Shown: positions 18,349 to 26,322 of the stretch, one piece after another
How the letters are laid out: every line of letters starts with the position of its first letter
Numbering within the stretch: the stretch's first letter is position 1
Source of the DNA: Micromonospora parva
GTDB taxonomy: Bacteria > Actinomycetota > Actinomycetes > Mycobacteriales > Micromonosporaceae
Direction: 5' to 3'
Assembly (NCBI RefSeq): GCF_000718515.1
Contig: NZ_JNZS01000001.1
Location: 1 to 64,000, forward strand
DNA length: 64,000 bases
Program-made: the position numbers and the translations under genes
The notes under the pieces: generated by a model
The model's database searches: none
What the model was told of the DNA's origin: nothing
The model's input: only the letters and a program-made list of their open reading frames with translations

Positions 18349-19254
18349 GTGGCCACGCCCGAGCTGCGCCAACTGCGGTATTTCCTGGTCCTCGCGGAGG
18401 AGCTGAGTTTCACCAGGGCCGCCGCCCGCCTGATGATCGCCCAGCAGTCGCTGTCGCAGCAGATCACCGCCCTGGAACGCGTCCTCGGGGCGAAGCTGTT
18501 CGACCGTGACAGCCGTGGCACCACCCTGACCGACATCGGCGCCCTGTTCGTTCCCGAGGCGCGCGCCGTGACGGACCGCGCCGAGCAGGCAGTCACCGTC
18601 GTGGGGCGGGCCCTGCGGGGTGAGGTCGGGACCCTCCGGCTCGCCTTCCTGACCACCGTCGCCAACCACCTGCTGCCCCCGGTGGTCCGGGCGGTCCGCC
18701 ACCACCTCCCCGACCTGCACCTGGCCACCGAGTCCACCAGCATCGCGCCCCTGGTCCAGGGCGTCCTCGGCGGGCAGTACGACGTGGCCTTCACCCGGAC
18801 CCCGCTCGTTCCCGGCCTGGAGTCGAGGAGACTGACCACCGAACCGGTCTGCGCGGTGCTGCCAGAGGGCCACCCGCTCGCCGGGCGGGCCGAGTTGACG
18901 CTCGCCGACCTGGCGAACGAACAGTGGGTCATGACGCCGCGCAGCTCCTGGGAACCCTGGCACCGCGCCTACCAGGACCAGTTCCGGGAAGCGGGCTTCG
19001 AGCCGACCGTCGTTCAGGAGGAGGCCGGCGTGCAGAGCCTGCTCGGCCTGGTCGCCGCCGGACTCGGCGTCACCCGGCTCGCCTGCTCGGCGGCGAGTCT
19101 GCGCCGCACCGGCGTGGTGTTCGTCCCGCTGACCGGCGCGTACGCGCACACCGAGATGGTGTGGTTGGCGGGCAACACCGCCCCGGCGCTGCACCGGTTC
19201 CTGGACGTGGTCACGGAGCTCGCGGCGACGACCGACCTCACCAGCACCGGCTGA
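18349..19254 (+). CDS. LysR-family transcriptional regulator, 301 aa
   Basis: N-terminal winged HTH (LRQLRYFLVLAEELSFTRAAARLMIAQQSLSQQITALERVLGAKLFDRD) followed by a periplasmic-binding-like effector domain from about residue 90. GTG at 18349 puts the HTH four residues from the N-terminus, normal for the family; the open frame upstream has no family match. It is divergent from the SDR gene (gap 153 bases), the classical arrangement where LysR controls its neighbour. The effector is unknown. Confidence 0.91.
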   Translation: MATPELRQLRYFLVLAEELSFTRAAARLMIAQQSLSQQITALERVLGAKLFDRDSRGTTLTDIGALFVPEARAVTDRAEQAVTVVGRALRGEVGTLRLAFLTTVANHLLPPVVRAVRHHLPDLHLATESTSIAPLVQGVLGGQYDVAFTRTPLVPGLESRRLTTEPVCAVLPEGHPLAGRAELTLADLANEQWVMTPRSSWEPWHRAYQDQFREAGFEPTVVQEEAGVQSLLGLVAAGLGVTRLACSAASLRRTGVVFVPLTGAYAHTEMVWLAGNTAPALHRFLDVVTELAATTDLTSTG

Positions 19255-19270
19255 CGGCGAGGCGGTCGGC

Positions 19271-20179
19271 TCACCGGGTCGCGAGGTGGTGGGTGGTGCC
19301 GTCGGCGACGGCGTGCAGCTTGTCAGGGTTGGCGACGGTGTGGATGGTGGTGATCCGGCCGTCGGCGTCGAGGTCGAAGCAGACGGTGGCGACCACCCGG
19401 CCGACACCGCTGAACACCAGCCCCGGCGCCCCGTTGATCTCGACCAGGACAGCGCGCATGTCGTGCGGCTGAACGCCCTGGTAGGTGACGGTGCCGATTG
19501 CCGCGAACCAACCGGCGACCGTCTCCGCGCCCCGGATCGGACGCAGGGCCTGGCGGACCTTCCCGCCACCGTCGGTCCACAGCGTCACGTCGGGGGAGAG
19601 CAGCTCCAGCAGGGTGTTGAGGTCGCCACCGGTCGCGGCGGCGAGGAGCCGCTCGGTGACCCCGCGCTGCTGGGACCGGTCCGCGGTGAAGCGTGGCCGC
19701 TGGCCTCGCACATGTTCGCGAGCACGGTGAGCGGTCTGGCGGACCGCGGCCTCGGAGCGTTCCACCGCCGCCGCGATCTCCGCGTGGCTGAAGTCGAAGA
19801 CCTCCCGCAAGACGAACACGGCGCGTTCGAGCGGGCTGAGCGTCTCCAGCACCACCAGCATCGCCATCGACACGGACTCGGCGTCGGTGACGGCGTCCCC
19901 GTCGCTCAGGACGGGCTCGGGCAACCACGGCCCCACGTAGGTTTCGCGTTGCTGCCGGGCCGAACGCAGGCGCTGCACCGCCAGGTTCGACACGATCCGA
20001 GCGAGGTACGCCTTCGGGTCGGCGACCTGGGCGCGGTCCGCCGAGGACCATCTGATCCAGGCGTCCTGCACCGCGTCCTCAGCATCGGCCGCGCTGCCGA
20101 GGATCCGGTAGGCCACCGAGAACAGGAGGTTGCGATGGCGGTGGAACACCTGCTCGTCGGCGTCCGGCGGGCGCGTCAC
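19271..20179 (-). CDS. ECF41-type RNA polymerase sigma factor (SigJ-like) with SnoaL domain, 302 aa
   Basis: Sigma factor with its own C-terminal regulatory domain. Region 2 (AYRILGSAADAEDAVQDAWIRW) and region 4 (LSPLERAVFVLREVFDFSHAEIAAAVERSEAAVRQTAHRARE) are clear. The ECF41 markers are all present: WLPEP at residues 85-89 in the linker, DGGGK at 203-207 and NPDKL at 284-288 in the SnoaL_2-like extension, which in characterised members modulates activity in place of an anti-sigma factor. GTG at 20179 overlaps the stop of the preceding FAD oxidoreductase gene (GTGA), so they form one transcription unit. ECF41 genes are generally linked to oxidoreductase-type targets; here that partner is broken. 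Confidence 0.93.
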   Translation of the reverse strand: MTRPPDADEQVFHRHRNLLFSVAYRILGSAADAEDAVQDAWIRWSSADRAQVADPKAYLARIVSNLAVQRLRSARQQRETYVGPWLPEPVLSDGDAVTDAESVSMAMLVVLETLSPLERAVFVLREVFDFSHAEIAAAVERSEAAVRQTAHRAREHVRGQRPRFTADRSQQRGVTERLLAAATGGDLNTLLELLSPDVTLWTDGGGKVRQALRPIRGAETVAGWFAAIGTVTYQGVQPHDMRAVLVEINGAPGLVFSGVGRVVATVCFDLDADGRITTIHTVANPDKLHAVADGTTHHLATR

Positions 20180-20989
20180 CGGGCGTCCCGCAGGCGGGTG
20201 AAGCGCCCGCCGCGCGGCCAGAACGCACCGGAGGAGGGCCTGGGTTGCCTGCCGCGCAGCGTGCGGGCGATCGACACCGCCGCGTGCACACCGGTCGGCA
20301 TCCCGCTCTGACAGGTGCCGTGCAGCACCCCGTAGCCCTGCCGGACCGCGGCCGCGTCGCCGACCGCGTACACCTCGGGGTGCGACACCGACCGCAACGT
20401 GGGGTCGGTGACGACGCGACCGCGATCGTCGACGGTCAGCCCGGCGGCGGCCGCCAGCGGCGCCACCCGGGTACCCCCGGTCCAGAGCACGACGTCGGCC
20501 GCGAGAGCCTCCGCGCCGGCCAGCTCGACCCCGTCGGGTCGGACCCTGCTGACCGCCGTTCCGGTGACGACCTGGACGCCCAGGCGGGTCAGCGCGGCCC
20601 GCAGGTACGCCCGGACCTTCGGGCTCATGCTCGCCCCGGGATCCTGCCGACCCACCAGCGTGACCCCGAGCCCCGGGTGCCGTTCGGCGATCTCCGCGGC
20701 GGCCTCGACGCCGGTCAACCCGCTGCCGACGACGACGACCCTGCCGGTGCCGAGCCGGGTCAGCCGGTCCGCCAGGGTGGTCGCGCCGCTCGGGCTGTCC
20801 AGGGTGTACGCGTGCTCCTCGACGCCCGGCACCGCCGCCGTGTCGGTCACGCTGCCCAACGCGTACCTGCACGTCGGCCCGCCTGGTCCGTGCCGCGAGC
20901 TGGGTCGCCGCGGCCATGCCCGCGTAGCCCGCGCCCAGGATCAGAACGCGGTGCGTGCCCGCCGGGACCTGCCGTTGCGATGTGCTCAT
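20176..20989 (-). pseudogene. NADH-dehydrogenase-like FAD oxidoreductase, internal deletion and frameshift
   Basis: The intact N-terminus starts at ATG 20989: MSTSQRQVPAGTHRVLILGAG then YAGMAAATQLAARTR, a clear FAD-binding Rossmann motif. About 40 codons in (near 20875) this frame leaves the family and the match resumes in another frame as YALGSVTDTAAVPGVEEHAYT. The NAD(P)-binding motif VVVVGSGLTGVEAAAEIAERHPG and the second FAD motif VYAVGDAAAV follow, then a C-terminus truncated against type-II NADH dehydrogenase-like enzymes. Compared with that family, roughly 70-80 residues after the first strand-helix unit are missing. The downstream part alone (20176-20859, GTG-type start) lacks the FAD dinucleotide site. 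Sequencing error cannot explain the missing segment. Confidence 0.82.
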
Positions 20990-21114
20990 TGTTTCGCCTC
21001 TCTGATCGGATTGACGACCACGAGATGCGTGCCGCTGGTTGATCCGTGGCATCGCCGCGATGTGACGCCCGCCACGGGCAGTGTCGGACGGCCGCCTTCA
21101 CTACCCTTGGCGTG

Positions 21115-22398
21115 ATGAGCCGATCTGCCACCGCTGGTCGGGCTCCGCTCTGGCGGGACCGGACCTTCGGCACGTACTGGATCGCGCAGTCGCTCTCGGC
21201 GGCCGGCGACTCGTTCGCCTACCTGGCGGTGCCGCTGCTGGTGCTCCAGGCGACCGGGTCGGTGGCGCAGATGGGCCTGCTCACCGCCGTCGCGGGCGCG
21301 GCGTCCGTCGTCGCCGGGATCTTCGGCGGGGTGCTGGTCGACCGGTACGACCGTCGCACCCTGATGATCGCGGCGGACCTGACCCGGTTGGTGCTCTACG
21401 CACTGGTCCCTCTGGCGTGGCTCGCCGGCCCGCAGGTGTGGCTGCTCTTCGTGGTGCTGCCGATCTGCGAGGCGGCCGGCATGGTGTTCCAGGTCGCCGC
21501 GGTGACAGCGGTCCGCAACCTGGTCGACCGCGACCGGATCACCGAGGCCAACGGCCGGTTGCAGGCGACGTACGCGGCGGCGGCGGTCCTCGGCCCGCTG
21601 CTCGCCGGGGTGGTGGCGGCCCGCTTCGGTCCGCCGACCGCCATCGCCGTCAACGCGGCGAGCTTCGCGCTCTCGGCGGCCGGAATGTGGCTGATCCGAC
21701 TGCGCCCGGTGCAGGTGGACGAGGCGGTGGCCCGGCAGCGCCCGCTGGCCGAGTTCCTGGCCGGGGCGCGGTTCCTGTGGCGACAGCCCGTGCTGCGGGC
21801 GTTGACCGTCCTGTTGTCGGTCTTCATCTTCCTCACCTACGGCTTCGTCGACGTGCTGATCTACCACGTCACGCACGACCTTGGCGGCTCCGAGGGCACC
21901 GTCGGCACGGTGCTCGGCCTGGCGGCGCTGGGCACGGTCGCCGGTGCGCTGCTGGTGGCCCCGTTGCGTCGCCGTCGGGGCTTCGGTGCCACCTGGATCG
22001 GCGCGCACACGATCTGCGGGTTCGCGGTGGCGGGTGTCGGCATCGCCACGACCGTGCCGGCGGTCACCGCGCTCACAGCGGTGTACCTGTGCTGCCTCAG
22101 CATCGGCGGGATCTGTTCGATGTCGCTGCGCCAGGAGATCACCCCCGACCATCTGCTCGGTCGGGTCACCTCCGCGTTCTGGAGCACCCACTACGCCCTC
22201 GGCCCGGCCGGTGCCGTCGTGCTGACCTGGGCCGCTGGCCGCTACGGTGCTCCGGCGGTCACGCTCGCGGCGGGCGCGGGATGTCTGCTGGTAGCGGTCG
22301 GCGGCCTCTTCACCCCGATCCGTCGCGCCGGTGGGGAGGCAGCCGCTGGACAACCCGGACTGCACCCGGCACCGGCCGGAGGCACCGTTGGTGGTTGA
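21115..22398 (+). CDS. MFS transporter (MFS_3/enterobactin-exporter-like), 427 aa
   Basis: Major facilitator with about 12 hydrophobic helices. LWRDRTFGTYWIAQSLSAAGDSFAYLAVPLLVLQATGS at the N-terminus and GVLVDRYDRRTLMIAADLTR (the loop 2-3 motif A) are typical of the EntS/MFS_3 group of drug or siderophore exporters. ATG 21115 is chosen; a GTG immediately before it would add one residue. It diverges from the broken oxidoreductase/sigJ unit. Substrate is unknown. Siderophore export is possible by family but it is 5.7 kb from desD and has no iron box visible upstream. Confidence 0.9.
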   Translation: MSRSATAGRAPLWRDRTFGTYWIAQSLSAAGDSFAYLAVPLLVLQATGSVAQMGLLTAVAGAASVVAGIFGGVLVDRYDRRTLMIAADLTRLVLYALVPLAWLAGPQVWLLFVVLPICEAAGMVFQVAAVTAVRNLVDRDRITEANGRLQATYAAAAVLGPLLAGVVAARFGPPTAIAVNAASFALSAAGMWLIRLRPVQVDEAVARQRPLAEFLAGARFLWRQPVLRALTVLLSVFIFLTYGFVDVLIYHVTHDLGGSEGTVGTVLGLAALGTVAGALLVAPLRRRRGFGATWIGAHTICGFAVAGVGIATTVPAVTALTAVYLCCLSIGGICSMSLRQEITPDHLLGRVTSAFWSTHYALGPAGAVVLTWAAGRYGAPAVTLAAGAGCLLVAVGGLFTPIRRAGGEAAAGQPGLHPAPAGGTVGG

Positions 22399-22402
22399 GA
22401 CG

Positions 22403-22768
22403 CTATGGAGCTGATGCCGTAAACGATTCACACGGTGGCGACGGTGCTGCCGGTGGCGATGGCGCCGGTGCGGCCGGTGGTGGTCCGGCCGGTGGCGACG
22501 GTGCGGCCGTTGGGGACGGTCCGGGCGTTGGCGGTGGTCCGGCGGAGACGGTCCGGCCGGTGGCGATGGCGCCGGTGCGGCCGGTGGTGGTCCGACCGGT
22601 GGCGATGGCGCCGGTGCGGCCGGTGGTGGTCCGACCGGTGGCGATGGTCCGGGCGGTGGCAATGGTCCGGGCGGTGGCGGCGGCCCGGCTAGGGGAGCGG
22701 ACCCGGCGGTGGGAGACGACTCGGGCAGCCGGCCAGCAGCCGATTCGTTTGCGACATCAGCTCCAAAG
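22403..22768. repeat. Gly-rich-coding tandem repeat flanked by a 27-base inverted repeat
   Basis: The gene-free stretch 22399-22806. Left end 22403-22429 and right end 22742-22768 are inverted copies matching at 23 of 27 positions (core GGAGCTGATG). Between them lies a repeat whose 38-base unit recurs exactly or nearly so at 22450-22487, 22557-22594 and 22596-22633. Read on the plus strand it would encode Gly/Asp/Ala-rich peptide (GGDGAGAAGGGP-like), with one frameshift near 22550 and no evident start codon. The two ends read in opposite directions give YGADAVNDS and FGADVANES. It may be a decayed gene fragment or a non-autonomous element; no known family is recognised. Confidence 0.6.
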
Positions 22769-22806
22769 GCGCCGACCACCAGTACCGCTCCGACGGCGCC
22801 GCGTGG

Positions 22807-23292
22807 TCAGAACTCCTGGTACATCACGTGCAGGCCGACCCGGCCAAGGGTGGGGTGTCGGAACGCGCCCGGCACGGTGCCGACCACCGCGAAGCCCTCG
22901 CGCTGGTACAACTCCACCGCCGACCGGTTCGTCTGCACCACGGCGTTGAACTGCATGCCGGCGTACCCCTGTTGGCGGGCCCAGGTCAGAGCCTCGCGGC
23001 ACAGCGCGGTGCCCACGCCCCGGCCCTGGTTCTCGGCGGCGACCATGAAACTTGCGGTGGCGACGTGCGCACCCGGCCCGGGTCGGTTGGTGCCCATCTT
23101 CGCGGTGCCGAGCACCCGTTGGCCGTCGACCGCCACGACGGTCCGGCCCGGTGCCGCCTCAACCCACATGCCGTACGACTGGTCGGCGGTCATCGTCGGG
23201 TCGTAGGGGAAGGTCTCCTGTGCCCGGATCACCTCCTCGATGATGGGCCACACCTGCGACCAGTCCTGGTCGACGAACTCCCGAATCAGCAC
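22807..23292 (-). CDS. GNAT-family N-acetyltransferase, 161 aa
   Basis: Single GNAT domain. Motif A is MVAAENQGRGVGTALCREALTWARQQGY, with the acetyl-CoA pyrophosphate loop QGRGVG (about residues 90-95), and motif B is MQFNAVVQTNRSAVELYQREGFAVVGTVPGAFRHP. The opening MLIREFVDQDWSQVWPIIEEVI and the ending resemble phosphinothricin-acetyltransferase-like GNATs that act on small amines or antibiotics. GTG start at 23292 without an obvious ribosome-binding site. Acceptor unknown. Confidence 0.9.
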   Translation of the reverse strand: MLIREFVDQDWSQVWPIIEEVIRAQETFPYDPTMTADQSYGMWVEAAPGRTVVAVDGQRVLGTAKMGTNRPGPGAHVATASFMVAAENQGRGVGTALCREALTWARQQGYAGMQFNAVVQTNRSAVELYQREGFAVVGTVPGAFRHPTLGRVGLHVMYQEF

Positions 23293-23425
23293 CGGGGGAG
23301 GTTAAGCCGCGGGCGAGCCCCGGACAAACAGTTATCCGCTGGTGCATCCGGGCGGCACACCCGGTGCGAAGCATTCATCGTGACGAGACGTCACGGATCC
23401 GGCCGCTTCGACGAAAGGCCCGCTG

Positions 23426-24088
23426 ATGAAGATCGCACGACTCGCCGCCCGGATGGCGGTGGGCGCCATGGCCACCGCGCTGGCCACCACCGCCGTCGCT
23501 GTGCCGGCGGCTCAGGCCACCGGCAAGCCCAAGCCGCTCGGCACCACGTCCCTCGCCCAGGTGCTCACCAAGGACAAGGGCGGGTTCGACCGCAACTCGC
23601 GGGACTTCGACGTGCTCACCGCGGCCGTGCTGGCCGTGCTGGAAGCCAAGCCGAACTCGCCGGTCAAGGTGCTCACCGACGGCACCGTGGCGCTGACCGC
23701 GTTCATCCCCACCGACGCGGCCTTCCAGCAGTTGGTCCGCGAGATCACGCAGGCCAAGAAGCTGCCGAGTGAGAGCGCGGCCTTCACCGCGGTCGCCGGG
23801 CTCGGCATCGACACCGTTGAGTCGGTGCTGCTCTACCACGTGGTGCCGGGCGCCACCATCGATCGCAAGACGGCGGTCCGGGCCGACGGCACGGACCTGA
23901 CCACCGCGCTCGGCTCCACGGTGGAGGTCGACGTCCGTACCTACCTGTACTTCTTCCGCCAGGTGCGGCTGGTCGACGCCGACACCAACGACCGTGACGC
24001 GCGCGTCGTCACCTTCGACGTCAACAAGGGCAACCGGCAGATCGCGCACTCCGTGGACCGGGTGCTCCGCCCGATCGACCTGCCCTGA
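23426..24088 (+). CDS. Secreted fasciclin (FAS1) domain protein, 220 aa
   Basis: Starts with a Sec signal peptide (MKIARLAARMAVGAMATALATTAVAVPAAQA, cleavage near residue 31) followed by one FAS1 domain. The domain shows the two conserved blocks, TAFIPTDAAFQQLV (H1-type) and SVLLYHVVPGATID (H2-type with YH), and ends with VVTFDVNKGNRQIAHSVDRVLRPIDLP. FAS1 domains mediate adhesion or polymer interaction outside the cell. GAAAGG precedes the ATG at 23426. It is monocistronic, ending at a hairpin. Confidence 0.93.
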   Translation: MKIARLAARMAVGAMATALATTAVAVPAAQATGKPKPLGTTSLAQVLTKDKGGFDRNSRDFDVLTAAVLAVLEAKPNSPVKVLTDGTVALTAFIPTDAAFQQLVREITQAKKLPSESAAFTAVAGLGIDTVESVLLYHVVPGATIDRKTAVRADGTDLTTALGSTVEVDVRTYLYFFRQVRLVDADTNDRDARVVTFDVNKGNRQIAHSVDRVLRPIDLP

Positions 24089-24094
24089 CCGGCG

Positions 24095-24131
24095 GCGGGT
24101 GGCGTCCGACCACGCGTCGGACGCCGCCCGC
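24095..24131. terminator. Hairpin between convergent genes
   Basis: GGCGTCCGAC-CACGC-GTCGGACGCC is a perfect 10-base stem (24101-24125), extended by a further 6 pairs with one mismatch. It lies between the stops of the fasciclin gene and the leftward APH gene. Confidence 0.8.
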
Positions 24132-24139
24132 GACGGCCG

Positions 24140-25159
24140 TCAGCCCGAGGCGAGGGCGGCGATCTCCTCGTCGAGCAGGGCGGCCAGCTGCGCGTACCGC
24201 CCGGGATGGCTCTGCGCGGTCATCCCACGGCTGGGCATCTCCACGGTCATCAGCAGGTACAGGTGCAACCGGTAGAAGGCGAGCCGGCGGCGGGCCGACG
24301 CGTCCAGCACCAGCGGCCGCGGTGCGGCGGCCTGGTAACCGCGCAGCAGCGGGTGCTCCGGGTCGTCCTCGACGCGTTGGAAGAGCCGCGGCGAGACCAG
24401 GTCCAGCAGGGGGTCGCCGTAGAGGAACCGCTCGCCGTCGACCAGGCCACAGAGCCGCAACCGGCCATCACCGTCGGGTGCCGCCAACACGTTGCCGTCC
24501 CAGCAGTCGAAGTGCAGCAGCGCCGGGCGGCGCACCTCGTCCAGCACGTCGGCGTGCCGCCCCAGTAGTTCGTGCAGGCGCTGCGGTGTCACCGGCAGTT
24601 GGATGTCCCAGTCGGCCGCGTCGGCCAGCAGTTCGTCGAGCATCGCCGTGAACGCCGCCCGCCAGGTCGCGCCGGCGGCCCGGCCGCCGTCGTAACCGAA
24701 CCGGTCACCGGTCACCTGGTGCAACGCGGCGAGAGCCACCCCCAGGTCGTAGCGCGCCGGGCCGTCGTCGACCGCGCCACCGGCCTCGGCCAGGTCGAAC
24801 AGCGACCGGCCGGGCAGCAACTCGGTGACCAACCACTCGCCGTACGCCGGGTCGGTGCCGTGCCACAGCACCGCGGGCACGGGCACCTGCGGCGCCCGCT
24901 CGGCGACGAGCCGGAAGTATCGATCCTCGGCGGCGCAGAGCCCGCGCTCGTAGCGCAGCTGCGGCGTCTCGGCCGACGGAGCCAGCTTCAGCACCACCCG
25001 ACGGCCGTCGTCGAGCAGCGCCCACCAGACCGTCGCGTACCCACCCCCGGTCAGCGGACCAGCGTCGCGGACCCCGGCGCCCGGCCCGAACGACGCGCCG
25101 ACCAGGTATGCCACATCGGCGCTGGTGAGGGACTGTTGGGTCGGGCTGACGGCGGTCAC
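24140..25159 (-). CDS. Aminoglycoside-phosphotransferase-fold (APH) small-molecule kinase, 339 aa
   Basis: Protein-kinase-like fold of the APH family. The ATP-binding N-lobe shows GGGYATVWWALLDDGRRVVLKL with the conserved Lys near residue 58. The catalytic loop is LLHFDCWDGNVL (His216, Asp218, Asn223; HxDxxxxN), and the metal-binding Asp is Asp241 in GLVDGERFLYGDP. The GTG start overlaps the stop of the LacI gene (GTGA), so the two are translated together. Despite the family name, a resistance role is unlikely: coupling to a LacI repressor and closeness to sugar genes suggest phosphorylation of a sugar or sugar-derived metabolite. That substrate idea is inference. Confidence 0.88.
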   Translation of the reverse strand: MTAVSPTQQSLTSADVAYLVGASFGPGAGVRDAGPLTGGGYATVWWALLDDGRRVVLKLAPSAETPQLRYERGLCAAEDRYFRLVAERAPQVPVPAVLWHGTDPAYGEWLVTELLPGRSLFDLAEAGGAVDDGPARYDLGVALAALHQVTGDRFGYDGGRAAGATWRAAFTAMLDELLADAADWDIQLPVTPQRLHELLGRHADVLDEVRRPALLHFDCWDGNVLAAPDGDGRLRLCGLVDGERFLYGDPLLDLVSPRLFQRVEDDPEHPLLRGYQAAAPRPLVLDASARRRLAFYRLHLYLLMTVEMPSRGMTAQSHPGRYAQLAALLDEEIAALASG

Positions 25160-26229
25160 GACGTGGTGTCCCCCCGCCGGGCCCGTGGCGCGGAGCCCGC
25201 GGTGGCGCGGGTGGAACGGGGGACGGGGCCGGCGGTGTCGCGGCGGATCAGCTCGGCGGGGAGCACCTCGACCCGGGGCGCCGCGGCCCCGGGGCCGAGC
25301 ACCAGGGACATCGCCCGCACTCCCATATGGACCAAGGGTAGTCGCACGGTGGTCAACGCGGGGGTCACGTCCCGGGCGATGGGCATGTCGTCGAAACCCA
25401 GCACCGACACCTGCTGCGGCACCGCCAACCCGGTGGTGCGCAGGGTGGCGAGCGCGCCGATGGCCATCGAGTCGTTGAGCGCCACGATCGCGGTCAACTC
25501 CGGGTCGGCGTCGAGCAGTCGGGCGGTGGCCTCGGCACCACCGTCGCGGTCGAACTCCGCGTAACGGATGCGTCGTTCGGGCAGCTCACGGCCCTGCTCG
25601 GTGAGCGCCTGCCGCAGACCGGCCAGCCGGTCGGTCGTGGTGGTCAGGATGCGCGGGCCGGCGATCACGCCGATCGCCCGGTGCCCCAGGCCGCACAGCT
25701 CCCGCCCGGCCAGGTAGCCGCCGGCCCGGTTGTCCGGCATCACCGCGTCGCCGGAGTGCTCGTGCCGGCCGATCACCGCCACCCGCCCGCCGGTGGCCTC
25801 GTACGCGGCGAGCTTCTCGTTGAGCTGCCGGGTGAACGCCTCGTCGTGGTAGCCCGAGCCGGCCAGGATCAGCGCCGCCACCTGGTGGCCGCGCAGCAGC
25901 TCCACGTACTCCAACTCGCGGTCCGGGTCCCGGTAGCTGTTGCAGATCATCAGCAGCCGGCCCTGGTCGGTGGCGACCCGTTGCAGCCCTCGGGTGATCT
26001 CCGCGAAGTACGGGTCGGAGACGTCGTGCACGATCACCCCGACCGCGCTGCGGTGCGAGCGGGCCAGCAGTTGGGCGTGCGCGTTGGGCACGTACTGCAA
26101 CTCGGCGACGGCGGCGAGCACCCGCTCGCGAAGCTCGTCGGTGACCGGTTTGCTGCTGCCGTTGATGACGCGGGAAGCGGTGGCGGGTGAGACGCCCGCC
26201 CGGCGGGCCACATCGGACAGGGTCGCCAT
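25156..26229 (-). CDS. LacI-family transcriptional repressor, 357 aa
   Basis: N-terminal LacI HTH (MATLSDVARRAGVSPATASRVINGSSKPVTDELRERVLAAVAEL) with the hinge helix YVPNAHAQLLARSHRSAVGVIV, then a periplasmic-binding-type effector domain typical of sugar-responsive repressors (VSVLGFDDMPIARDVTPALTTVRLP near the C-terminus). It is divergent from the cupin gene at 26323 and coupled to the APH kinase downstream. A GAAAG...CTTTC palindrome lies in its upstream gap and similar ones lie before the ABC operon at 27376, suggesting it controls the island 24.1-34.5 kb. The effector sugar is not known. Confidence 0.93.
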   Translation of the reverse strand: MATLSDVARRAGVSPATASRVINGSSKPVTDELRERVLAAVAELQYVPNAHAQLLARSHRSAVGVIVHDVSDPYFAEITRGLQRVATDQGRLLMICNSYRDPDRELEYVELLRGHQVAALILAGSGYHDEAFTRQLNEKLAAYEATGGRVAVIGRHEHSGDAVMPDNRAGGYLAGRELCGLGHRAIGVIAGPRILTTTTDRLAGLRQALTEQGRELPERRIRYAEFDRDGGAEATARLLDADPELTAIVALNDSMAIGALATLRTTGLAVPQQVSVLGFDDMPIARDVTPALTTVRLPLVHMGVRAMSLVLGPGAAAPRVEVLPAELIRRDTAGPVPRSTRATAGSAPRARRGDTTS

Positions 26230-26292
26230 GGCCCGCCCCCTCGATCTGTTGACGGCGTTTCGTCGTGCCGGCTAGCGTCACCGTACCGCAGA

Positions 26293-26304
26293 GAAAGCCC
26301 TTTC
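26293..26304. promoter_or_regulatory. LacI-type operator between lacI-like gene and cupin gene
   Basis: GAAAGCCCTTTC, a palindrome matching at 10 of 12 positions, in the 93-base gap between divergent LacI and cupin genes, 19 bases before the cupin GTG. It shares the GAAAG/CTTTC half-sites with the palindrome at 43367-43378. Confidence 0.6.
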
Positions 26305-26322
26305 CCGCAGGGAGGCACTGCC

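Noticed and set aside
21115-22398. MFS transporter as the desferrioxamine exporter
   Set aside because: It is 5.7 kb from desD, with unrelated genes between and no iron box; family resemblance alone is not enough.
24140-25159. Aminoglycoside resistance gene
   Set aside because: Only the fold supports this; coupling to LacI and the sugar-gene context argue against it.
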